This document shows, in pieces, positions 57,369-64,000 of a stretch of DNA of 64,000 nt (position 1 is its first letter; every line of letters starts with the position of its first letter). The DNA lies in NCBI GenBank assembly GCA_964368645.1, contig CAYJBY010000002.1, forward strand, positions 121,108-185,107, given 5' to 3'. This DNA is from JAEDHM01 sp964368645 (GTDB lineage Bacteria; Bacillota; Clostridia; Christensenellales; CAG-1252). The translations under genes and the position numbers were made by a program. The notes beneath the pieces were generated by a model that worked only from the letters and a program-made list of their open reading frames with translations, did not search any database and had not been told where the DNA came from.

Positions 57369-58397
57369 TCAGTCCTCCTTTTTGTCTTTATCTATAGTCT
57401 TGAAAGCCTCGTCTAGGTGCTTCAAAACCTTGATAACCTTTTCGTAGTCCATTCTCTCAGGTCCGATTACTCCTGCGTGGACTTCCTTATCGGTTCCGAT
57501 CTTGTACCTTGCACTGATAATGGAACAATTATCTATGCCGTCCTCGTCCTTGCCGATTTTCACTGACAGCTCTATATCGCCGTCCTTTGTCATCATATTG
57601 CTCAGCTCAGCTTTGTTGTCCAACGCGGTTAATACGTTACGCGCACTGCCCGGCTCCGAATACTCGGGGTGTTCCAGCAACTTGGCGGTACCGTCCACGT
57701 AAACACCTGCTTGTCTGCTTGAATACTTCTCTATAACGGCGATTATGTCGTTAAGTATCTCCTTGAACTCGCTTAACTCAAGATCCAAATTGTCGCGGCT
57801 CGCCTTGATCTGGTCAATCGTCTTGCCTGCGAACATATTGTTAAGCATCGTACACGCCGCGTCCAAGTAACCGCTGCCCATATTACGGGGCAAATCGATT
57901 ATGTTATCCTTAATCACGCCGCTGTCGGTGATTATCACCACCAACGCGCTTTCTGCGTCTAGCTCAACCAGCTTGATACCCTTGACTATTACATCGCTGA
58001 TATTCTTAACCACTATAACGGAGGTGTAATTGGTTACGTCGCTTATAACGTGCGCCGTTGCCCTGACTACGTCCTCTATCTCGTTCATCTTGCCGTCAAA
58101 GTAGGAACGAATGTCCGCCACCGCCGCCTTAGCGGAACCTGCCACCGAGGGTAACGTCTCCACGTACAGGCGATATGCCTTGCTTGAAGGGATACGCCCT
58201 GCGGATACGTGGGGCTGAACCAGATAACCCATATCCTCAAGTGTTGACAGCTCCGATCTTATGGTCGCGGAACTGATATCGTCGTCCATTGCCTCTTTGA
58301 TGTCTCCGGAGGAAACGGGTTGCGCCGTCGCTATGTACTTGGCAACCAGCAAAGTCAATATTTTCTTTTTCCGAGCGGATAAAGGTTTTTCGTTCAT
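57369..58397 (-). CDS. hrcA: heat-inducible transcription repressor HrcA
   Basis: This 342-residue repressor binds the CIRCE element and is kept active by chaperones. A winged-helix domain (about 1-75) contains SATIRSELSTLEDMGYLVQP and HVSAGRIPSSKAYRLYV. The GAF-like dimerisation domain fills the rest. The ATG at 58395-58397 is chosen, although GTG codons 6 and 12 nt upstream (closer to AGGAGG) are possible. A CIRCE operator lies about 50 nt upstream, so the hrcA-grpE-dnaK-dnaJ operon is autoregulated. Confidence 0.96.
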   Translation of the reverse strand: MNEKPLSARKKKILTLLVAKYIATAQPVSSGDIKEAMDDDISSATIRSELSTLEDMGYLVQPHVSAGRIPSSKAYRLYVETLPSVAGSAKAAVADIRSYFDGKMNEIEDVVRATAHVISDVTNYTSVIVVKNISDVIVKGIKLVELDAESALVVIITDSGVIKDNIIDLPRNMGSGYLDAACTMLNNMFAGKTIDQIKASRDNLDLELSEFKEILNDIIAVIEKYSSRQAGVYVDGTAKLLEHPEYSEPGSARNVLTALDNKAELSNMMTKDGDIELSVKIGKDEDGIDNCSIISARYKIGTDKEVHAGVIGPERMDYEKVIKVLKHLDEAFKTIDKDKKED

Positions 58398-58443
58398 TGG
58401 CACTCGCACCTCCTTCGTTGTTAGCAGATATTGTGATTAGTTG

Positions 58444-58470
58444 TTAGCACTCTTAATCTTTGACTGCTAA
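58444..58470 (-). promoter_or_regulatory. CIRCE operator
   Basis: TTAGCACTC, 9 nt, GACTGCTAA: one mismatch from the consensus inverted repeat TTAGCACTC-N9-GAGTGCTAA. It lies just downstream of the hrcA -10, so HrcA binding would block transcription. Confidence 0.95.
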
Positions 58471-58474
58471 CGGA

Positions 58475-58503
58475 ATTATATTACAATAATATGCTGTTGT
58501 CAA
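58475..58503 (-). promoter_or_regulatory. hrcA operon promoter
   Basis: On the minus strand TTGACA (58503-58498), 17 nt, TATAAT (58480-58475): consensus -35 and -10. Confidence 0.95.
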
Positions 58504-58583
58504 TAGTTTTTGTATTTTTTTCGGAAAAAATTATAACAAAAAAATCGAAATTTAGAATGTTGCAGCTAACCCTTAGAAGCTAA

Positions 58584-59702
58584 TCAGATAAACTCTACTA
58601 TAACGCTGTTGACAACGTATAAAAACTCGGGCTTTACGCAGAACCGTCCGTTCCTAAACAAAGTATAGTCGGCGGTTGCCGCCACCGCTGAGGAGTATTC
58701 GGCAAAAAAATCCGTCTTGAAATCGGAATTAAATCTCGCCACGTCCATACCCTCGGCAAGCCGAAGCCCCAGCATAATGCGTTCGGACTTCTGTTCCGCA
58801 ATGGTAATGCGCTTACGGCTGACGGAAGGTTTGACACCACGGTTAAGCTTATCTATATAGTTCGCGCGTGCAAGCGCGTTGGCGTAACGCACACCGCCAA
58901 TATATCCGTGCGCGGCAACGCCTATTCCCAAATACTCGCCGCACTCCCAGTAGTTGAGGTTGTGCAGACATTCCTCGCCCGTCCTTGCGAAATTGCTGAT
59001 TTCGTAACGAGAAAGCCCCTTTTGAGCGGCAAGCTCACGGCAAAGGTCGTATTGTTCCGCCGCCTCGTCGTCATCGGGAACGGAAACAAGTCCCGACTTC
59101 ACCTCGCGGCAAAGCGGAGTGCCCCGCTCTAACTGTAAGCCGTAGCAGGACAAGTGCCCTACGCCGCTGTTAAGCACGGCGGTTACCGTATGCTCGGTTT
59201 TTGACAAATCCGAGTTCGGCAAACCCACCATTACGTCCGCGTTTACCCTAGGGAAGGACGCATTAAGCAAATCTAACGCCCTAAGCGCGGTTTCGGCGTT
59301 GTGGATTCGTCCTAAAAGGATTAGTTCGTCATCGTTAAGGCTCTGAACCCCTACGCTTACGCGGTCAACGCCTATCGCTTTTAACTCCGCGACCTTTTGC
59401 GCCGTGAAAAACTCAGGATTACCCTCTACGGTGAACTCCTTGAGGTCAAGATTATAGTTCTCTTCAACCGCCTTGACGATTGCGCCTAAAGCGCCCTGCG
59501 GAAGCGTAATCGGCGTGCCGCCGCCGATAAACAGCGTCTTAACCGTTCTGTCCTTAAGCCGAGGAGCGTAGCTTTTCAGCTCGGTTTTGACCGCCTCGAC
59601 ATACGAAAATACGTCGGAATAATCGTTATCCGACGTAAAATGGCAATACTTACACTTACTTTTGCAGTAAGGTACGTGTATATATACGGAAAGCGGTTTC
59701 AT
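58584..59702 (-). CDS. hemW: radical SAM heme chaperone HemW-like protein
   Basis: This 372-residue protein resembles oxygen-independent coproporphyrinogen III oxidase but belongs to the HemW group. The cluster motif YIHVPYCKSKCKYCHF is CxxxCxxC followed by His rather than the HemN CxxxCxxCxC form. LFIGGGTPITLP, VEGNPEFFT and GVQSLNDDELILLGRIH follow. HemW carries and transfers heme; an enzymatic role is doubtful. The start overlaps the lepA stop by one base. lepA-hemW-hrcA is the classic order. Confidence 0.93.
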   Translation of the reverse strand: MKPLSVYIHVPYCKSKCKYCHFTSDNDYSDVFSYVEAVKTELKSYAPRLKDRTVKTLFIGGGTPITLPQGALGAIVKAVEENYNLDLKEFTVEGNPEFFTAQKVAELKAIGVDRVSVGVQSLNDDELILLGRIHNAETALRALDLLNASFPRVNADVMVGLPNSDLSKTEHTVTAVLNSGVGHLSCYGLQLERGTPLCREVKSGLVSVPDDDEAAEQYDLCRELAAQKGLSRYEISNFARTGEECLHNLNYWECGEYLGIGVAAHGYIGGVRYANALARANYIDKLNRGVKPSVSRKRITIAEQKSERIMLGLRLAEGMDVARFNSDFKTDFFAEYSSAVAATADYTLFRNGRFCVKPEFLYVVNSVIVEFI

Positions 59703-61501
59703 TAATCCTTGCCGACCTTCAATATGGTCATAAACGCCTCGCTGGGTATCTGAACGCTACCCACCTGACGCATACGCTTTTTGCCCTCCTTCTGCTTTTC
59801 CAGAAGTTTTTTCTTACGGCTTATATCGCCGCCGTAGCACTTCGCCAAAACGTCCTTGCGGAGAGCCTTAACCGTTTCACGGGCGATAACCTTATTACCG
59901 ATAGCCGCCTGTATTGGTATCTCGAACATTTGGCGCGGAATAACGTCCTTAAGTCTTTCGGCAATGTTGCGCCCTCTGTCGTACGCTCCTGCTCTGTGGA
60001 CGATTACGCTCAAAGCGTCGCACATCTCGGTGTTAAGCAGAATATCCAGTTTCACCAAGTCGCTCGGACTGTAACCTGCCATCTCGTAATCCATACTGGC
60101 ATAACCCTTGGTACGGGATTTCAGGTCGTCGAAAAAGTCGTAAACGATTTCGTTAAGGGGCATAGTATAAAGCAGTCTTACGCGAGTCGTCTCGATATAA
60201 CTCATATCCTCGAAAATACCGCGCTTAGACTGGCATAGCTCCATTATCGGACCTACGAACTCGGGCGGAGTGAAAAGGCTCACCTTAACTATAGGCTCCT
60301 CTATCCGTTCTATCTCCGCAGGGTTGGGCAAGTGGGAGGGGTTATCCACGGTCAAGCACTCGCCGTCTAACTTGTACACCTTGTAAGAAACGCTGGGGGC
60401 GGTGGTAACCAAGTCAAGGTCGAATTCCCTTTCGATACGCTCCTCGATAATATCCATATGGAGCAAGCCCAAAAAGCCGCAACGGAAGCCGAAGCCCAAC
60501 GCTGTGGATACGTCCGGCTCGAAATACAAGGACGCGTCGTTGAGCTTTAGCTTTTCCAACGCGTCGCGCAGTTCGTTGTACCTTGCGCCATCGGCAGGAT
60601 ATACTCCTGCAAAAACCACGGGCTTAACCTCCTTATAGCCGGGATACGGCAATTCACAGCCGCCCTCCGCTAAGGTTATCGTATCGCCTACTGCGGTATC
60701 TATTACGTTTTTGATACTGGCGGCAAGATAGCCGACGTCGCCTGCCAAAAGCTCCTGCTTAGGCATCATTTTCGGCGTAAAAATACCAACCTCGGTAACC
60801 TCAAACACCTTGCCCGTGCTGAACATTTTGATCTTATCGCCTACCTTAACACTGCCGTCGAATACGCGGATAAGGCTGATTGCACCCTTATAATTATCGT
60901 AAATAGAATCGAAAATCAACGCCTTAAACGGTTGACTTTCGTCACCCTTCGGCGGAGGAAGCATCTCAATGATTTTTTCAAGTACGCTGTCGATATTGGT
61001 GCCTTCCTTGGCGGATACGGCAGGCGCAATGCTTGCGTCCAAGCCGATAACGTCCTCTATCTCCTTACGCGTACCCTCAACGTCCGCGCTTGCCAAGTCG
61101 ATTTTGTTAATAACGGGAAGGATTTCCAAATCGTTGTCCAACGCCAAATATACGTTGGTTAAGGTCTGCGCCTCAACTCCCTGCGTCGCGTCAACTATTA
61201 ATATCGCGCCCTCGCAAGCCGCCAGCGAACGTGAAACCTCATAGGTAAAGTCAACGTGCCCCGGAGTGTCAATCAGGTTAAGCTCGTATTCCTCGCCCTT
61301 GTAATTGTAAATCATACGGACAGGCTGTAGCTTAATGGTTATGCCCCTTTCCCGTTCTATATCCATATTATCCAACAGCTGTTCCTTGGCGTCGCGCTCG
61401 GAAACAGTCCGTGTACGCTCCATCAGTCGGTCTGCCAGAGTGGATTTGCCGTGGTCGATATGCGCCACTATACAAAAATTGCGGATTTTATCGCGGGACA
61501 T
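59702..61501 (-). CDS. lepA: elongation factor 4 (LepA)
   Basis: This 599-residue translational GTPase acts on ribosomes during elongation or initiation. G1 AHIDHGKSTLADRLME (about 13-28), G2/G3 ERERGITI and DTPGHVDFTYEVSR, and G4 NKIDLASADVE are visible. EF-G-like domains II, III and V and the LepA-specific C-terminal domain end KRMRQVGSVQIPSEAFM. Length is typical. AAGGAGG precedes the ATG. Confidence 0.97.
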   Translation of the reverse strand: MSRDKIRNFCIVAHIDHGKSTLADRLMERTRTVSERDAKEQLLDNMDIERERGITIKLQPVRMIYNYKGEEYELNLIDTPGHVDFTYEVSRSLAACEGAILIVDATQGVEAQTLTNVYLALDNDLEILPVINKIDLASADVEGTRKEIEDVIGLDASIAPAVSAKEGTNIDSVLEKIIEMLPPPKGDESQPFKALIFDSIYDNYKGAISLIRVFDGSVKVGDKIKMFSTGKVFEVTEVGIFTPKMMPKQELLAGDVGYLAASIKNVIDTAVGDTITLAEGGCELPYPGYKEVKPVVFAGVYPADGARYNELRDALEKLKLNDASLYFEPDVSTALGFGFRCGFLGLLHMDIIEERIEREFDLDLVTTAPSVSYKVYKLDGECLTVDNPSHLPNPAEIERIEEPIVKVSLFTPPEFVGPIMELCQSKRGIFEDMSYIETTRVRLLYTMPLNEIVYDFFDDLKSRTKGYASMDYEMAGYSPSDLVKLDILLNTEMCDALSVIVHRAGAYDRGRNIAERLKDVIPRQMFEIPIQAAIGNKVIARETVKALRKDVLAKCYGGDISRKKKLLEKQKEGKKRMRQVGSVQIPSEAFMTILKVGKD

Positions 61502-61527
61502 AGGTTACCTCCTTGAATGATGAAAAT

Positions 61528-61557
61528 ATTATATAATAAGCGGACAAAATTAATCAA
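61528..61557 (-). promoter_or_regulatory. lepA promoter
   Basis: On the minus strand TTGATT (61557-61552), 18 nt, TATAAT (61533-61528), divergent from the glycerophosphodiesterase promoter. Confidence 0.7.
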
Positions 61558-61562
61558 TTATA

Positions 61563-61591
61563 TTTACAATATTAAATCTATTTGATATAAT
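61563..61591 (+). promoter_or_regulatory. promoter of the glpQ-like gene
   Basis: TTTACA (61563-61568), 17 nt, TATAAT (61586-61591). The leader would be about 64 nt and contains GGAGGAG before the ATG at 61662. Confidence 0.75.
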
Positions 61592-61661
61592 AATTATTAG
61601 CTTATTAGGGGTTTATCCCTTGATGCTAAATGCTAATTTTTATTTTGACGGAGGAGAACCT

Positions 61662-62354
61662 ATGAACAGTAATTGGCTTTACAGCACACCGATAGCTCAC
61701 CGCGGTCTGCACGGCAACGGCGCGGCTGAGAATTCTTTGACGGCTTACAAGCTCGCTATTGAAAAGGGTTATAATATCGAAATCGACGTTCATCTGCTTA
61801 AGGACGGCGAGTTCGCCGTTTTCCACGACAGGAAGCTGAAACGCGTTTGCGGAGTTGAGGGCGACGTGGAAAAACTGACCTCCGACCAACTTAAGGACTA
61901 CAAGCTTAGCGGCACCGAGGACTGTATCCCTACTCTCCGTGAGGTATTGGCAACGGTTGCAGGCAAGGTCGGTCTTCTTATCGAAATCAAGACCATTTTC
62001 AGTGTGTCCATTGCGGCTAAACTCTATAAATATATGGAGAATATCGGCTACGAGGGCGATTTTGCCATTCAGTGCTTCAGCCCCTTATGCTTGGCGTGGT
62101 ACCGCAATCATACCCGTAACATACTTGTAGGACAGTTAGGCTGTAACTTCAGCCGCAGTCTGTTGTGGGCTCATTTGGTAAAGCCCGATTTTATGGCTTA
62201 CAACGTCAAGGAGCTTACGCCCAAGACTCGCAAAATGCTTTACAAAAAGGCTCCCAAACTGCTTTGCTGGACGGTTCGCACCGAGGAAGAGAAGGCGTTG
62301 GTCAAGGCTAACGCGGACAATCTTATTTTTGAGCATATCAATCCTAATGACTGA
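61662..62354 (+). CDS. glycerophosphodiester phosphodiesterase family protein
   Basis: This 230-residue GDPD-fold enzyme hydrolyses glycerophosphodiesters to glycerol-3-phosphate and an alcohol. IAHRGLHGNGAAENSLTAYK contains the catalytic His and the metal Glu. IEIDVHLLKDGEFAVFHDRK holds the Glu-Asp pair and second His. LLIEIKT and the C-terminal LLCWTVRTEEE fit. No signal peptide is seen, so it is cytoplasmic. The ATG at 61662 follows GGAGGAG; an upstream in-frame start at 61620 is rejected. It overlaps rdgB by 8 nt. Confidence 0.93.
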   Translation: MNSNWLYSTPIAHRGLHGNGAAENSLTAYKLAIEKGYNIEIDVHLLKDGEFAVFHDRKLKRVCGVEGDVEKLTSDQLKDYKLSGTEDCIPTLREVLATVAGKVGLLIEIKTIFSVSIAAKLYKYMENIGYEGDFAIQCFSPLCLAWYRNHTRNILVGQLGCNFSRSLLWAHLVKPDFMAYNVKELTPKTRKMLYKKAPKLLCWTVRTEEEKALVKANADNLIFEHINPND

Positions 62355-62916
62355 TTTGGTAATTGCCAGCGCAAACAAGCACAAAATAACCGAAATACAG
62401 GCGATACTCTCAGGGTATCGCCTTATTCCTTTGTCCGAATTGGGCGACTTCCCAGACGTCGAAGAGACAGGAAGCACCTTCTTCGAGAACTCCCTTCTTA
62501 AGGCAAAGGCTGCCTGTGACGCAACAGGACTGCCTGCTATTGCGGACGACAGCGGACTGGAGGTGGAATGTCTTAACGGCGCGCCCGGGGTTTACAGCGC
62601 AAGATTTTCAGGTGTTCACGGCGACGACGAGGCGAATATCCGTAAGCTGCTTTCCGAGATGAATAACGCGGTCAACCGCAAGGCAAGATTTGCCTGTGCG
62701 ATGACGGTTTGCTACCCTGACGGCAGTTACGTCAGCGCAGATGGCTTTACCGAGGGTGAAATTCTTCTCGCTAAGGATGGTAATAAGGGCTTCGGCTACG
62801 ATCCCGTTTTCTTTTCCTATGACCTTCAAAAATCCTTCGGCGTTGCCGATGATGCGGAAAAAAATTCGGTCAGCCACAGGGCTCGCGCTATTGCAAATCT
62901 GAAAAAATTGCTATGA
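62347..62916 (+). CDS. rdgB: non-canonical purine NTP pyrophosphatase RdgB/Ham1
   Basis: This 189-residue house-cleaning enzyme hydrolyses ITP, dITP and XTP to the monophosphates. LVIASANKHKITEIQAIL at the start, NSLLKAKAACDATGLPAIAD, DSGLEVECLNGAPGVYSARF and FGYDPVFF are family motifs, ending SVSHRARAIANL. The ATG at 62347 overlaps the previous gene and lacks a clear Shine-Dalgarno, so translational coupling is likely. Confidence 0.95.
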   Translation: MTDLVIASANKHKITEIQAILSGYRLIPLSELGDFPDVEETGSTFFENSLLKAKAACDATGLPAIADDSGLEVECLNGAPGVYSARFSGVHGDDEANIRKLLSEMNNAVNRKARFACAMTVCYPDGSYVSADGFTEGEILLAKDGNKGFGYDPVFFSYDLQKSFGVADDAEKNSVSHRARAIANLKKLL

Positions 62917-63392
62917 TTAACCGTATTCTTGTCTTCTCGGACACCCACGGGCACGTATCACTGATAGATAAGCTGGCTGAACGGTTTGAGCTTTATGACA
63001 AAATCGTGTTTTGCGGCGACGGTATCAGAGATATTGAAAACTGGCGGTTAGCCTACCCTAACAAATTCGTTGCCGTTATGGGTAACTGCGACGGCTGGGC
63101 GGACGGCATCAACGACTGTGAGGACTTTTCCATAGGCGGCGTTAATTTCTTCGTTACGCATGGTCATCGCTACTACGCCCGTTACGGAACAGAGGCTCTC
63201 GTGTCCGCCGCTATGGGCAGAGGTGCGAAATGCGTCCTTTACGGGCATACCCACGTGTGGGATATATCCGACTCCTACGGAATCACACTTATTAACGGAG
63301 GTTCTTTGGGGGAAGGACTGCGCGACAGAGCGTCCTATGCGGACATTGTAATAAAGGACCAAATTATTTTCCCCGAAATTGTGAAATTATAG
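62913..63392 (+). CDS. YfcE-like metallophosphodiesterase
   Basis: This 159-residue small phosphodiesterase of the YfcE/MJ0936 family has metal-binding motifs ILVFSDTHGH, VFCGDGIRD, VMGNCDGW, FFVTHGHRYYARYG and VLYGHTHVWD in the expected order. It is usually found directly after rdgB, as here (4-nt overlap). The physiological substrate is unknown. Confidence 0.94.
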   Translation: MINRILVFSDTHGHVSLIDKLAERFELYDKIVFCGDGIRDIENWRLAYPNKFVAVMGNCDGWADGINDCEDFSIGGVNFFVTHGHRYYARYGTEALVSAAMGRGAKCVLYGHTHVWDISDSYGITLINGGSLGEGLRDRASYADIVIKDQIIFPEIVKL

Positions 63393-63402
63393 GTTTTATC
63401 AG

Positions 63403-63431
63403 TTGACAAGGAAATCAAAAAAGGGTATTAT
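63403..63431 (+). promoter_or_regulatory. tRNA operon promoter
   Basis: TTGACA (63403-63408), 17 nt, TATTAT (63426-63431), about 25 nt before the first tRNA. Confidence 0.85.
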
Positions 63432-63455
63432 AATTAGGCATTGCTTGGTTAGTGC

Positions 63456-63529
63456 GCGGGTGTAGTTCAACGGTAGAATCCCAGCCTTCCAAGCTGGTTG
63501 TGTGGGTTCGATTCCCATCACCCGCTCCA
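63456..63529 (+). tRNA. tRNA-Gly (anticodon TCC)
   Basis: The cloverleaf is complete: acceptor GCGGGTG / CACCCGC, anticodon loop CTTCCAA, TGGGTTCGATTCCCA T-arm, encoded CCA. Confidence 0.97.
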
Positions 63530-63540
63530 AGCAAGTCCGT

Positions 63541-63617
63541 GAATCTGTAGCTCAGTTGGATAGAGCAGCGGCCTTCTAAGCCGCGTGTCGGGGGTTCGAA
63601 TCCCTTCAGGTTCACCA
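63541..63617 (+). tRNA. tRNA-Arg (anticodon TCT)
   Basis: Acceptor GAATCTG / CAGGTTC, anticodon loop CTTCTAA, GGGGGTTCGAATCCC T-arm, encoded CCA. Confidence 0.97.
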
Positions 63618-63624
63618 ACCATGT

Positions 63625-63702
63625 GGTGGATATAGCCCAGCTGGTTAGAGCGCCAGGTTGTGGCCCTGGAGGCCGAGGGTTCGAATCCCTCTATTCACCC
63701 CA
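63625..63702 (+). tRNA. tRNA-His (anticodon GTG)
   Basis: Acceptor GTGGATA / TATTCAC with the extra G at -1 (63625) facing C73, anticodon loop TTGTGGC, encoded CCA. Confidence 0.97.
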
Positions 63703-63718
63703 TTAAGATACTCTACAT

Positions 63719-63793
63719 TGGGGTGTCGTCAAGCGGTAAGACAAGAGACTTTGACTCTCTCATGCGTAGGTTCAAATCCTGCCACCCCAGCCA
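63719..63793 (+). tRNA. tRNA-Gln (anticodon TTG)
   Basis: Acceptor TGGGGTG / CACCCCA, anticodon loop CTTTGAC, encoded CCA. Confidence 0.97.
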
Positions 63794-63807
63794 CCCCAAT
63801 GTAATAT

Positions 63808-63883
63808 GACCCATTAGCTCAGTTGGTAGAGCACGTGACTTTTAATCACGGTGTCCGGAGTTCGAGCCTCCGATGGGTCACCA
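63808..63883 (+). tRNA. tRNA-Lys (anticodon TTT)
   Basis: Acceptor GACCCAT / ATGGGTC, anticodon loop CTTTTAA, encoded CCA. Confidence 0.97.
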
Positions 63884-63912
63884 CAATCTCTCCCGAGAGA
63901 TGTCAACCATAC

Positions 63913-63996
63913 GCGCCCGTGGCGGAATTGGCAGACGCGCCAGATTTAGGTTCTGGTATCTTCGATGTATGAGTTCAAGTCTCTTCGGGCGCACCA
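63913..63996 (+). tRNA. tRNA-Leu (anticodon TAG)
   Basis: Class II tRNA of 84 nt with a long variable arm. Acceptor GCGCCCG / CGGGCGC, anticodon loop TTTAGGT, encoded CCA. The window ends just after it, so the cluster may continue. Confidence 0.96.
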
Positions 63997-64000
63997 TATT

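Noticed and set aside
63415..63618. Minus-strand open frame translating to GFEPPTRGLEGRCSIQLSY-like sequence
   Set aside because: It is the antisense of tRNA-Gly and tRNA-Arg. This peptide is a well-known false gene call over tRNA genes.

Overview
The window is a gene-dense, low-to-middle G+C chromosome segment of an endospore-forming Firmicute, most likely of class Clostridia. The reasons are: sporulation sigma factors E, G and K with the SpoIIGA protease; SpoVD-, PdaB-, SepF-, HrcA/CIRCE-, NrdR- and RqcH-type genes; indolepyruvate:ferredoxin oxidoreductase; Gram-positive Shine-Dalgarno sites; and sigma-A-type promoters. No rRNA, CRISPR array, prophage or transposase was found. I cannot name the species. 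Genome-reduced or gut-type Clostridia are plausible.

Layout. 24-4570: iorBA and an aconitase-family hydratase (minus). 4707-5174: a small membrane protein (plus). 5475-10751: sigK, a pseudouridine synthase, nrdR, a ylmC/ymxH PRC-barrel gene, sigG, sigE and spoIIGA. 10874-24333: the division and cell wall (dcw) cluster, read on the minus strand from mraZ: mraZ-rsmH-(ftsL-position membrane gene)-spoVD/ftsI-murE-mraY-murD-ftsW-murA-ftsQ, then a terminator and a new promoter, then ftsA-ftsZ. murF, murG and murC are absent from it. 24869-32827: a phosphoesterase, an unrecognised Cys-containing protein, engB, lon, clpX, clpP and tig. 32978-35016: rqcH and a small membrane gene (plus). 35502-38183: yggS-sepF-lspA-rluD. 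38431-39866: a polysaccharide deacetylase and a double-OB-fold gene behind a phased array of Spo0A-like boxes. 40320-48144: ygiQ, pgi, a TIM-barrel isomerase, hpf and clpC. 48472-49713: dinB (plus). 50087-61501: the heat-shock/translation cluster lepA-hemW-hrcA-grpE-dnaK-dnaJ-prmA-rsmE-mtaB-hinT-rpsU. 61662-63392: a glycerophosphodiesterase, rdgB and yfcE (plus). 63456-63996: six tRNA genes, all with encoded CCA.

The genes are mostly housekeeping: envelope growth, division, protein quality control and sporulation control. The less ordinary content is regulatory. (1) At least six genes (4707, 10751, 25561, 32978, 38183, 48472) have a -10 hexamer ending 6-7 nt before the ATG and no Shine-Dalgarno, as expected for leaderless mRNAs. 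(2) Five 0A-like boxes repeat at exactly 10 bp before the deacetylase operon. (3) An array of 10-bp-phased GTGG repeats covers the mraZ promoter. (4) The clpC leader is long and could fold into a pseudoknot. (5) Several intergenic regions carry tandem repeats with 18-, about 30- or about 60-bp periods. No wholly novel multi-gene system is evident.
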